NCBI RefSeq assembly: GCF_000013765.1
Contig: NC_007954.1
Span: 992,001-1,056,000, forward strand
Source of the DNA: Shewanella denitrificans OS217
Lineage (GTDB): Bacteria; Pseudomonadota; Gammaproteobacteria; Enterobacterales; Shewanellaceae
Length of the DNA: 64,000 nucleotides
Direction: 5' to 3'
Position 1 is the stretch's first letter. Each line of letters begins with the position of its first letter. Position numbers and translations under genes: made by a program. Of the stretch, positions 26,921 through 34,942 are shown in pieces. The notes under the pieces are model-generated. The model searched no databases, had not been told where the DNA came from, and worked only from the letters and a program-made list of their open reading frames with translations.

Positions 26921-27958
26921 TTAACAAGGCGTGCGTTCCTTAGCATGGTGCAAAGTGAGGTTGGGATAAGGTATGGGCCGCCACATTTTGTCGTAAATGA
27001 TCATGCTCGCTAGGATTGCCATCAAGAACAAGGCCATTTGTTCTGTCTGTGGTAATAGTCGCGGCGTGTTATTAAACGCCGTATGAAGCACTACGGCAAG
27101 TAGCAAATTGTGACTAGCGCGGTTGTATAGCCAAGTAAACATGGTCGCTAACATGACGCAGGCTCCCATTTTAGCAAAGGTCGCCACGGGTGATTCGGCG
27201 TATTGGCCGATAACAAACAGCGGAAAATGCCAGGCTCCCCATACCAGCCCTAAGAGAAAAGAACTCATTAATGGGCTAAAACGTCGTTGCAGCGCGGGCA
27301 ATAACCACCCCCTCCAACCAGCCTCTTCACCAATGGCGACCACCAAAAAGGTAAAGAGTAAACTGCGCAGCAAAAATAGTTCATTTGAAAGCCCTGGCGC
27401 ATCACCGTCGATGGATAATGGAATTGGACTATCCATTAAATATGCGCTGAGTAAGCCTAATAGCATCCAGCTAGCTGGTAAAAATAGCGCAACTAACCAG
27501 TATCTCAACGGAACGCGCCAGCTTAAAATGCTGTTTAATCTAGGATCGCGACTGCATACCAGGCAGGAAACGATAAAGGCCGCCATTGCCGAGGACAGTA
27601 TTACCGACAAGACACTGGCAAATGAGAAGCCCACAGGCACAGCCGATTGAAATGCTGTTGCTGTGATGGCATCGCCAGTCATTAATATCGAGCTGTAAAT
27701 GCTGGCCATTAGGGTAAACACAACAGCAAAACACCCCCACCACCTTGAGGCTATTTTACAGCCAGTGCCATTTAACTGAGCCAAAATAATGGCCGCCAGT
27801 GCAGGCCCAAAACCCGCACCAACGATGATTTTACCCAATGCCCAGTCAGTGCTAGCAATGACTGGAACACTAAACCAAACTGTCCAAGTAATAGCAAAAC
27901 AAAGCAGCAAAAAGGCGCTGATAGGGTAGTTATCTGCCAATGACTTTATATGTTTCAT
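26921..27958 (-). CDS. CPBP family intramembrane metalloprotease
   Basis: 345 residues with about eight hydrophobic helices. The Abi/CPBP motifs are EEAGWRGWLLPALQ (Glu pair and Arg) and, one helix later, VWGAWHFPLF with the conserved His; a final conserved segment is AVVLHTAFNN. The family includes CAAX-prenyl-protease-like and bacteriocin-immunity proteins. GAGGGA precedes the ATG. No bacteriocin-like gene is adjacent. Confidence 0.88.
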   Translation of the reverse strand: MKHIKSLADNYPISAFLLLCFAITWTVWFSVPVIASTDWALGKIIVGAGFGPALAAIILAQLNGTGCKIASRWWGCFAVVFTLMASIYSSILMTGDAITATAFQSAVPVGFSFASVLSVILSSAMAAFIVSCLVCSRDPRLNSILSWRVPLRYWLVALFLPASWMLLGLLSAYLMDSPIPLSIDGDAPGLSNELFLLRSLLFTFLVVAIGEEAGWRGWLLPALQRRFSPLMSSFLLGLVWGAWHFPLFVIGQYAESPVATFAKMGACVMLATMFTWLYNRASHNLLLAVVLHTAFNNTPRLLPQTEQMALFLMAILASMIIYDKMWRPIPYPNLTLHHAKERTPC

Positions 27959-28022
27959 AGGATCCCTCTACGAGTAGAAATTGAATGTGAACACTGACTA
28001 ATAGGATTGGTATAAATTAGGC

Positions 28023-28907
28023 CTAAGTCGAGACCAGCATTGACTTAGCGTATCTTGCCTGTTGTTTGCCAATAAATTTTGCACAATGCAATGACAGCAG
28101 TAAGCAAAGCGCGCTTAAGGGGGCGGTAATAGGGTACCAATACCAATTAATATCTATGTCTAGGGAAGGATTTATGGCGTGCATTATGGGGTCGACAATA
28201 GGTGACAAAAACAAAACCGCTGCAAGCAAGGCGGGCACAACAATAACCACAAGATAGACAATTGCCAGCGGCAGTTGCAGCATCAGATACAAGCTCGATG
28301 TCCAATTACGGCGGTTTTGAAAAAGGGCCTTAATGGCGTCCAAGGACAGTAATGTCGGTTGTTTCTGCGGATAGATGGGCCTGCGGGGCATGCGCTCACC
28401 TAGAAAGGTTTCGATTAATCGGCCTTCGAACAAAGAAAAAAAATGCATTGAGTTGATAAATAATATAAATACTGGGATCCCAATCAAGACTATGGATGCT
28501 GCGGCGCTACTGAAGCCAAGCATTACGGTCCATGCCATATAAGCGATAGCGAGTGGCAGGCTTAGGAGGAAATAAACTAGCGCTTTATAGGCTGACATAT
28601 CGATTAATATTGAGAACACAGGATGCGATTTATTAAGGCTTTTGGGCTTTTTGTGGCCGTGTAGCGCCCAATTAACGGTTAACTCCATTTCGCGATAATA
28701 CTGGGCTACCTCCACAGGGCTACCGTAATGCTCAATTATTTCAGGCATAGGATTAGTCTGGGTATCAGCCTCTTCCACAGCAGCACGAAAGTGGCTTTCT
28801 GCATCATATTTTGCATCTTGAATGAGCGCAGCATCCTGCCCCGCAAGTTCTGCGACGAGTTGATGCAGATAATTTTGAATATCCTGTTCTATGGCTTTAT
28901 TTAACAT
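28023..28907 (-). CDS. HAAS/sensor-type membrane protein in PadR operon
   Basis: 294 residues. The N-terminal cytoplasmic domain (about 1-75) resembles the HAAS domain that accompanies PadR-like regulators (helical, EDIQNYLHQLV-like start and HYGSPVEVAQYY). It is followed by two paired-helix blocks separated by a loop (about 105-165 and 205-290) that resemble the putative sensor membrane domain. It overlaps the padR-like gene by 11 bp, so the two are co-translated. It probably reports envelope status to, or is controlled by, the regulator. Confidence 0.7.
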   Translation of the reverse strand: MLNKAIEQDIQNYLHQLVAELAGQDAALIQDAKYDAESHFRAAVEEADTQTNPMPEIIEHYGSPVEVAQYYREMELTVNWALHGHKKPKSLNKSHPVFSILIDMSAYKALVYFLLSLPLAIAYMAWTVMLGFSSAAASIVLIGIPVFILFINSMHFFSLFEGRLIETFLGERMPRRPIYPQKQPTLLSLDAIKALFQNRRNWTSSLYLMLQLPLAIVYLVVIVVPALLAAVLFLSPIVDPIMHAINPSLDIDINWYWYPITAPLSALCLLLSLHCAKFIGKQQARYAKSMLVST

Positions 28908-29304
28908 CGTTCTCTCCCTTTGTTTGACCTGCGATTGTCTGATTAACGAAAGACTGAGTGCGATGCCACACAGCTAGCCATTCTTTCAGTACGTTTTTGC
29001 CAAGCATTGATATCTTGAAGTACTTCCTTGGTGGGCCGCTTTCGGATGCTTGCATTTGGCTTGTTAATAAGCCTTTGGCCTCCATGTTTCGTAATATTGG
29101 GTAGATAGCCCCTTGCTTATCGGTATTGCTGTGACCTAATAGCCGGGCAATTTGATACCCATAAAGTGGCGTTGCGGCATGGTTTAAAATGCATAGCAAC
29201 ACCAGTGCTGAGGTACCTGAGCTGAGTTCCTTGCTAAATTTCTTAACTAAAGGATCAATAAGCTGATCATTAGTTTCGATATCTTTTTCATCCATTTTTT
29301 CCAT
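28897..29304 (-). CDS. PadR family transcriptional regulator
   Basis: 135 residues. The winged-helix PadR domain shows LVLLCILNHAATPLYGYQIARLLG, QGAIYPILRNMEAKGLLTS and SGPPRKYFKISMLGKNVL. It is first in an operon with the membrane protein gene. PadR proteins usually repress their own promoter; a palindromic site upstream (29345-29373) supports that here. Confidence 0.9.
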   Translation of the reverse strand: MEKMDEKDIETNDQLIDPLVKKFSKELSSGTSALVLLCILNHAATPLYGYQIARLLGHSNTDKQGAIYPILRNMEAKGLLTSQMQASESGPPRKYFKISMLGKNVLKEWLAVWHRTQSFVNQTIAGQTKGENDVK

Positions 29305-29310
29305 GGCACC

Positions 29311-29373
29311 CTCACTAGTGTTCAGTTAACAGTAGCGACAGCATATCACTAGTATTTACTAAACACTAGTGAT
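29311..29373. promoter_or_regulatory. Candidate PadR operator
   Basis: An inverted repeat ATCACTAGT - 11 bp - ACTAGTGAT (29345-29373) lies 41 bp upstream of the padR-like ATG, and another CACTAGTG sits at 29313-29320, close to the start codon. Such repeated ACTAGT boxes are the sort of site an autoregulating PadR protein would bind. Confidence 0.55.
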
Positions 29374-29771
29374 CTTAAAAACAGGTTGATGCTTTCAGTC
29401 TTGGATAGGTATTTTCAGAGTGGTTTGGTAAGGGCAACCTAGCCTTAAGCTTATTTGTCGATCGCGGTTCTCATGCTCAATGTAAACGCCTCATTGCACG
29501 CCATATTCAATTCACTTGTAATAAATGCGATTGAGGCGTAAATTCACTGGGTGATCCTCGTAAAGCTCAAGTTAGTTCAAGTTAGTTAACCTTATACCAA
29601 TCGCATTAGTCGCCCGTCCAAGATGGATCTAATCCACCCACTCTAATTGCTTAAGCTTGCGGCACACCATGATGACAATGGTGCTGCAGATGGCTTGTGC
29701 AGATGGCTTGTGATGATTGGCGGTGAAGAATTGATCCCTACTGGCACTGATGACTACAAAGGAGCTCCACC
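29374..29771. other. Intergenic region with small duplications
   Basis: About 400 bp without a gene. It holds a half copy of the ATACCAATC repeat (29594-29612), a tandem TTCAAGTTAG duplication (near 29568-29587) and a perfect 13-bp tandem duplication TGCAGATGGCTTG (29685-29710). AGGAG at 29761 is the ribosome site of the next gene. Confidence 0.5.
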
Positions 29772-30182
29772 ATGAAGCCTTTACTACTTGCCACCCTGTT
29801 ATTCACAGGCAACCTTATTTTTCCAGCGCAGGCTGCCGACGTTGGCGTCTCCATCAGTGTGGATCAGCCAGGTTTCTTTGGCCGTATCGATATTGGTGGA
29901 TTTCCACAGCCAAGAGTCATCTATGAACAGCCTATATTGGTGGAGGCTGTAGCCTTCTCTCAGCAAGTGATTTATTTGCGCGTACCCGATAAACATGCCA
30001 AAAATTGGCACAAGCATTGCCATAAATATCAGGCGTGCGGTGAGCGGGTGATGTTTGTTCAGGACAGCTGGTATGTTAACGAGTATGAGCCTCATCATCA
30101 TAAGCACAGCGGCAAAAAAGACAAAGGCCATAAGGATAAAGGGCACAAGGACAAAGGACATAAAGACAAGCATCACGACTAG
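29772..30182 (+). CDS. Secreted protein with His/Lys-rich repeat tail
   Basis: 136 residues with a signal peptide (MKPLLLATLLFTGNLIFPAQA). The central part (FGRIDIGGFPQPRVIYEQPI...) resembles small exported proteins widespread in proteobacteria but unnamed. The last 30 residues are tandem K-D-K-G-H units (HHHKHSGKKDKGHKDKGHKD), encoded by a 15-bp DNA repeat. Four further His and two Cys occur near residue 75-90. Metal binding is plausible but unproven. Confidence 0.72.
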   Translation: MKPLLLATLLFTGNLIFPAQAADVGVSISVDQPGFFGRIDIGGFPQPRVIYEQPILVEAVAFSQQVIYLRVPDKHAKNWHKHCHKYQACGERVMFVQDSWYVNEYEPHHHKHSGKKDKGHKDKGHKDKGHKDKHHD

Positions 30183-30448
30183 GCTGGCCACTGCCTTTTG
30201 GATGTTAAGGAGCAGTCCCCTTCAGTAGTGGTACTTTAGGGGAACATTGCCAGGTCGCATGAATCCCGCCTAGGTAAGCGGATTAACGAGCCATGGTTAA
30301 ATTCGTGCAAAAAGAAAGCAGACAACAGCGCTTTACATCAATGATTTAGGTATTGTAGGATGATATTTATCAATCACTTATATCGCGGGTTTTATCTAGC
30401 ACTCAGTGTATTCAGCTGTTAGAACCCAAAAGTACCGGGGGGCGAAGA

Positions 30449-31258
30449 GTGAGCCTCATTCAAGAATATAAAAAACAACAAAATTGGAGGGACTGGGAGC
30501 GCTACCTTGAGTCTATCCCCTATAGTGGTGAAGACACGGTTATTGATCTTGGTTGCTCAGTCGGTGATGTATCCCAGCTTTTTTCGCTCCGAGTGAAAAA
30601 TGTCATTGGCATTGATGTTAATCAGGATTTCATTGATATCTGTGAGTCACAAAAAAGCGTCAATCAAACTTTCATATGCTCAGATTTTCTGAGCCTTGAT
30701 AGTCAGCTTATCGAATCCACAAACGGAATTTGGAGCAGTTTTTCTCTATCCTATCTTCGCAATCCACTGGACTTTTTAATTTATTTAAATGCATCGATGA
30801 AGCAAGGAGGCTGGATCGCATTACTCGATATTTCTTGCTTTATTTCCGGCAATCTCGCGAAAAAGAGTCAGTACTACGAGAAAGTCTTGAAATTTGAGCT
30901 TGAATCATACAAGTCTGGTATTTATGATTTCGATTTTGGCTCTAAGATGCTGAGCATGTTGCAAAATGCTGGATTTGACATAGTGTACCTTGATAATGAT
31001 GTGACGGATCCAGAGTTAAACTTTACTGGTGCAGCTTCTGCAGAAATTATCCATGGCTGGGCGGCTCGCTTAAATCGAATGAACAGGCTTAAAGATGAGA
31101 TAGGAGCAGAATACCCAGACTTTTGCAATGAGCTACTTGCTAACCTTAGCTCAGACACTCACGAAAAAAGACAGAACGTGAGGTTTATCGTAGCGAGAAA
31201 ACCCATTACAAGTGTTAATAAGGCAACAGACTCATGTGCAGGCGTTCACAGCCAATAG
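30449..31258 (+). CDS. Class I SAM-dependent methyltransferase
   Basis: 269 residues from a GTG codon preceded by a G-rich ribosome site. Motif I is VIDLGCSVGDVSQLF (residues 31-45), motif II IGIDVNQDFID, then FICSDFLSLDS and a GGWIALLDIS strand. The substrate is unknown. The gene is more AT-rich than its neighbours and stands alone, which may point to transfer. Confidence 0.82.
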   Translation: MSLIQEYKKQQNWRDWERYLESIPYSGEDTVIDLGCSVGDVSQLFSLRVKNVIGIDVNQDFIDICESQKSVNQTFICSDFLSLDSQLIESTNGIWSSFSLSYLRNPLDFLIYLNASMKQGGWIALLDISCFISGNLAKKSQYYEKVLKFELESYKSGIYDFDFGSKMLSMLQNAGFDIVYLDNDVTDPELNFTGAASAEIIHGWAARLNRMNRLKDEIGAEYPDFCNELLANLSSDTHEKRQNVRFIVARKPITSVNKATDSCAGVHSQ

Positions 31259-31322
31259 AATGTGACTAACCCTAGGCTTTAAAAAGTAAGCCATAAGCTA
31301 AGCTCATATAGCAGTATACGGG

Positions 31323-31988
31323 TTAAAAAAGGTCTTCAAACCATTTGTTAATTATGCCAAAGGTGATCATAAGCTTAAGTTTAACTAAGGCTAAGGTGTC
31401 ACCGGACTCGAGGGCCGCATCGCCGCAACGGGGATCTGAGCGTTGCAGCGCCCCTGTCATTTTATGATCGATTGGAAGTGGCTCGCAGCCATGATCTGAC
31501 TCGCAAATGAAGTCCCACTTTTTTGCTGCGGGAACATGGCAAGTGAAGCAATTGCCGCCAAAACGATTATTCACATCCACAAAGCCGCGTTTTGCAATGC
31601 TTGAGCCTTGCTCATCTACTGTTAATTCAAAAAACTCCCAATCTCCCGTGGCGGGGAAGGTGCCGGCCTCTCGCTTAACCATGGCTTCTGTTGGCACCAA
31701 TTGCACCACAGACCCCGCGGGATAAACAGCCCCTTGCGGTGCATTGGCCGACGTTAAGGTACCTTCCATATCGCCAAGTAAATTATCAACATAAAAGTGA
31801 CGCACTGGGGTCATATCTCGAATACAGCTAAAACTTTGCTCATCGATTTTCACTTCATTGCTGGCTGCATAAGTTGGAAATACGCCGAATGTAGCGAATG
31901 CCGTGATAGTGATGCGAGTGATGAAAGTAGTGATAGAAAATATCTTAGCGCCGAGCGTGGTGCTGATAAAAACCGTGGGTATTTTCAT
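31323..31988 (-). CDS. Exported single-CxxCH protein, cytochrome P460-like
   Basis: 221 residues with a signal sequence (about 1-42, ending PTYAAS). The mature part has MTPVRHFYVDNLLGDMEG, AGSVVQLVPTEAMVKREAGT, WEFFELTVDEQG and FGGNCFTCHVPAAKKWDF. The one CxxCH (CFTCH) suggests a c-type haem in the periplasm, and the order of segments recalls the cytochrome P460 domain. Three more Cys follow (ICESDHGC, RCGD). AGGA lies seven bases before the ATG. Electron partner unknown. Confidence 0.65.
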   Translation of the reverse strand: MKIPTVFISTTLGAKIFSITTFITRITITAFATFGVFPTYAASNEVKIDEQSFSCIRDMTPVRHFYVDNLLGDMEGTLTSANAPQGAVYPAGSVVQLVPTEAMVKREAGTFPATGDWEFFELTVDEQGSSIAKRGFVDVNNRFGGNCFTCHVPAAKKWDFICESDHGCEPLPIDHKMTGALQRSDPRCGDAALESGDTLALVKLKLMITFGIINKWFEDLF

Positions 31989-32283
31989 TTGACGTTCCTG
32001 TTAGCTAATCGAATAAGGGTTGAACGGTTAACCCTTGCGAACTGGGTGATAGGTTTAAGTGCTTTGCATCAAGGATTTAGTCAATGTAGGATGAGTTTTA
32101 ACAAGTCAGAGTGTCAAACTACCTAGATTGGATATTAAGTGTATTGGCTCGCCCCGATTTAAACTCGTAACGGCTTGCTCAGTCACTTTAATTTACTCAT
32201 TTGTGCAAACTATCATAAGCCACTTATGATAGTCGATATAACATCAAACCTAAGCCTGAACCTAAATTAAATAGCGAGAAAAA

Positions 32284-32787
32284 ATGGCCGTTTTAGACAT
32301 TCTGAAAGCTCCAAATGAGAAGCTAAAAGTCACAGCGAAAAAAGTGAGCAATATTGAACAGGTGCAGAGTCTCATCGATGACATGCTGGATACCTTGTAT
32401 CACACTGAAGATGGCATAGGCTTAGCCGCGACTCAGGTGGGCAGAAACGAAGCCATAATCATCATAGATATATCAGAAACTAGAGATTCCCCTTTGATCC
32501 TCATCAACCCAGAAGTCATCGAGGGTACGAATATCGAGAAAGGACAGGAAGGCTGCTTATCCGTACCTGGTTATTATGCCGATGTGGAGCGTTTTAGCCG
32601 CGTGAAAGTGACAGGCTTAGATCGACACGGCAACGAAGTGATTATCGACAATGATGATTTTCTTGCCATCGTATTGCAACACGAAATCGATCACTTAAAA
32701 GGCGTGCTCTTTATCGATTACCTGTCGCCGTTAAAGCAAAGCATGGCGTTAAAAAAGGTCAAGAAGGCGATCAAAGCGGCGGCCTAA
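32284..32787 (+). CDS. def: Peptide deformylase
   Basis: 167 residues. Removes the formyl group from nascent proteins. The three metal/active-site motifs are intact: GIGLAATQVG (about 42-51), EGCLSVPG with the metal Cys (89-96) and QHEIDHLKG with the two His ligands and catalytic Glu (132-140). It stands alone here, not beside fmt, so it is probably a second deformylase paralogue of the genome. Confidence 0.95.
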   Translation: MAVLDILKAPNEKLKVTAKKVSNIEQVQSLIDDMLDTLYHTEDGIGLAATQVGRNEAIIIIDISETRDSPLILINPEVIEGTNIEKGQEGCLSVPGYYADVERFSRVKVTGLDRHGNEVIIDNDDFLAIVLQHEIDHLKGVLFIDYLSPLKQSMALKKVKKAIKAAA

Positions 32788-32975
32788 TCATAGGGATTTT
32801 GCATCAAGTGTTAGCTATGCGTGGGTAACACTTAGTTCGGTAACATTGAGTTCGGTAACATTTAGCTTGGTTGTGATTGGATTAAAATGCTAACTAATTC
32901 AAGTTGTTAGATGGTTTTGGTTTGCCAAGGATGACGGTTAGCTAAGGCTATGGCATTTATTACGGAGTCATGGAT

Positions 32976-33581
32976 ATGGACCCATTGAAGCAAGCTGACA
33001 ATTACAACCAGATCGCCGCGCATTGGGCTAGCGATAAGTTTAATCGTGATAATGGTATAGCGCAGCACAAGCGTGCGCTGCAAAGCGTCAAACATAAACA
33101 AATCGCGATAGACATAGGTTGTGGAAGCAGTGGCCGCATTATCGATCTTTTATTAAAGGAGGGTTTTGAGGTCGAAGGGCTAGACCTTTCAATTGAAATG
33201 CTTAAGCTTGCTAAGGAAAACCATCCCAATGTTAAGTTTTATCATGGGGATATTTGTATCTGGGATTTCCCTAAACAATATGATTTTATCTCAGCATGGG
33301 ACAGCGTTTGGCATGCGCCTTTAACTGAACAATCGAACATACTTAAGAAGCTCTGCAATGCCTTAACGCCTAATGGGGTGTTAATTTATACCACTGGCGC
33401 CGTTGATGAACCAGGTGAAGGGAGTAATGAGTTTCTTGGCCAAATGCTCTATCACTCAGCGATGGGCATACCCGCAGTGCTAAAGACTGTCACTGAATGC
33501 AATTGCATTTGCAGGCACTTGGAAAATGATGATTGGCCTAACCCCCACCTATACCTGATTATTCAGCGAAACTCAGCGTAA
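32976..33581 (+). CDS. Class I SAM-dependent methyltransferase
   Basis: 201 residues. ATG 32976 has GGAG eight bases upstream; ATG 32970 would leave only two. Motif I AIDIGCGSSGRIIDLL, motif II VEGLDLSIEMLKLA, FYHGDICIWDFP and the ISAWDSVWHAPL strand are typical. A CNCIC segment lies near residue 180. The substrate is unknown. Confidence 0.82.
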   Translation: MDPLKQADNYNQIAAHWASDKFNRDNGIAQHKRALQSVKHKQIAIDIGCGSSGRIIDLLLKEGFEVEGLDLSIEMLKLAKENHPNVKFYHGDICIWDFPKQYDFISAWDSVWHAPLTEQSNILKKLCNALTPNGVLIYTTGAVDEPGEGSNEFLGQMLYHSAMGIPAVLKTVTECNCICRHLENDDWPNPHLYLIIQRNSA

Positions 33582-33582
33582 A

Positions 33583-33601
33583 GTACTGTCATTTACAGTA
33601 C
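33583..33601. terminator. Stem-loop after methyltransferase
   Basis: Perfect 7-bp stem GTACTGT / ACAGTAC with a CATTT loop directly after the stop codon. It lacks a T run, so termination is uncertain. Confidence 0.35.
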
Positions 33602-33678
33602 AGTTAAATGGTGTTTTCGGTTATTTCCGGCTGTGAGCCAATGATGTAGTGCTGGGGGGCTAAAGGTGAGCTTGCTTT

Positions 33679-33752
33679 CTCAAACAAGCAGTCTCAAACA
33701 AGCTCAGGCTGTCTCAAACAAGCTCAAACAAGCTCAAGCAAGCTCAAGCAAG
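33679..33752 (+). repeat. CTCAAACAAG-type tandem repeat
   Basis: About seven imperfect 10-bp units of the form CTCAAACAAG or CTCAAGCAAG in a gene-free stretch before the sugar dehydrogenase gene. Low-complexity expansion; no coding potential seen. Confidence 0.7.
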
Positions 33753-33842
33753 TAGCGCCAAGCAAACTAGACTCAATAATATGATAGTCTTGATGTTTTA
33801 TGGTTTATGCTTGTCTTTTTCCACTTATCAAGGAATTGATTA

Positions 33843-34928
33843 ATGAAGCACTTACTCTTTGCCATTATATTTCTCGCCAGTCACGGCGCCGAGGCGATTA
33901 GCCTAGATCAATTGTCATTGCCGCCAGGGTTTAAGATTGATTACTTTGCAGAAGATGTCGTCAGTGCTAGGCAAATGGCCTTGTCCGACAAAGGCATAGT
34001 CTATGTTGGCTCTATGAATGCTGGCAATGTCTATGCCTTACAAGATAAGGATAATGACGGTAAGGCAGAGAAGCGATGGTTAATTGCCAAAGGGTTGAAA
34101 CGCCCCTCGGGTATCGCCTTTAAAGACGGCGACCTGTACGTGGCAGATATTAATCGAATACTTAAATTTAGCCAGATTGACGACCATCTCGATCAGCCTA
34201 AATCTGAGGTTTTCTTCTCAGATTTACCCCATGATAGCCATCATGGATGGAAGTTTCTGCGCTTCGCCCCCAATGGCGAGCTGATAATCCCTGTGGGTGC
34301 CCCCTGTAATATCTGTGAAGCCCCGACCGACAAGCATGCCAGACTCTTTTCCTTGAACATGGCAACCAAAACCCTCACCGAACTCGCCCAAGGGGTGCGT
34401 AACAGTGTTGGCTTTGATTTTCATCCTAGCAGCGGCGAATTATGGTTCAGTGATAATGGCGCCGACATGCTAGGTGATGACGTGCCCGCCGATGAGATTA
34501 ACCGCCTTAGCAAGCCGGGTTCTCACTTCGGTTACCCCTATTTTCATGAAGGCACAATTGCCGATACAAATTTTTCAGAGGGGAAAAAAAGTACCGATTA
34601 CGTCCAGCCAGCACTCAAGCTCGGTGCCCATGTGGCGCCACTTGGGATACATTTCTATCTTGGAAAACACTTTCCAGCGGCCTATCAGCAGCAATTGTTC
34701 GTGGCCGAACACGGCTCCTGGAACCGCAGTAAAAAGTCTGGCTATAAAGTTGGAATGGTCACACTTAATGGCTCGACGGTCGTTAAATATGAGCCATTTA
34801 TTACCGGTTTTATGAAGGATGAAAAAACCTTAGGCCGTCCCGCAGCGCTAATGGAGCTTGGCGATGGCAGCCTGCTTGTCGCCGATGACTTTGCTAACGT
34901 GATTTATCGCGTGACTTATGGCGATTAA
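33843..34928 (+). CDS. PQQ-dependent sugar dehydrogenase family protein (exported)
   Basis: 361 residues with a signal peptide (MKHLLFAIIFLASHGAEA). A six-bladed beta-propeller of the soluble glucose/sorbosone dehydrogenase family: LPPGFKIDYFAEDV, ARQMALSDKGIVYVGS, GLKRPSGIAFKDGDLYVAD, DLPHDSHHGWKFLRFAPNGELII, VRNSVGFDFHP, LWFSDNGADMLGDDVPADEIN and VAEHGSWNRS. The family oxidises aldoses with pyrroloquinoline quinone in the periplasm. It lies 14 bp before a TonB-dependent receptor, suggesting a shared transcript and role. Confidence 0.82.
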   Translation: MKHLLFAIIFLASHGAEAISLDQLSLPPGFKIDYFAEDVVSARQMALSDKGIVYVGSMNAGNVYALQDKDNDGKAEKRWLIAKGLKRPSGIAFKDGDLYVADINRILKFSQIDDHLDQPKSEVFFSDLPHDSHHGWKFLRFAPNGELIIPVGAPCNICEAPTDKHARLFSLNMATKTLTELAQGVRNSVGFDFHPSSGELWFSDNGADMLGDDVPADEINRLSKPGSHFGYPYFHEGTIADTNFSEGKKSTDYVQPALKLGAHVAPLGIHFYLGKHFPAAYQQQLFVAEHGSWNRSKKSGYKVGMVTLNGSTVVKYEPFITGFMKDEKTLGRPAALMELGDGSLLVADDFANVIYRVTYGD

Positions 34929-34942
34929 GGTCTAATGCACTC

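Noticed and set aside
27123..27650. 175-codon plus-strand ORF inside the CPBP protease gene
   Set aside because: Shadow frame of a clear family member on the other strand, without ribosome site or known domain.
33583..33601. GTACTGT..ACAGTAC as an SOS box
   Set aside because: The spacing between CTGT and ACAG is 5 and not 8 bases; listed only as a stem-loop.
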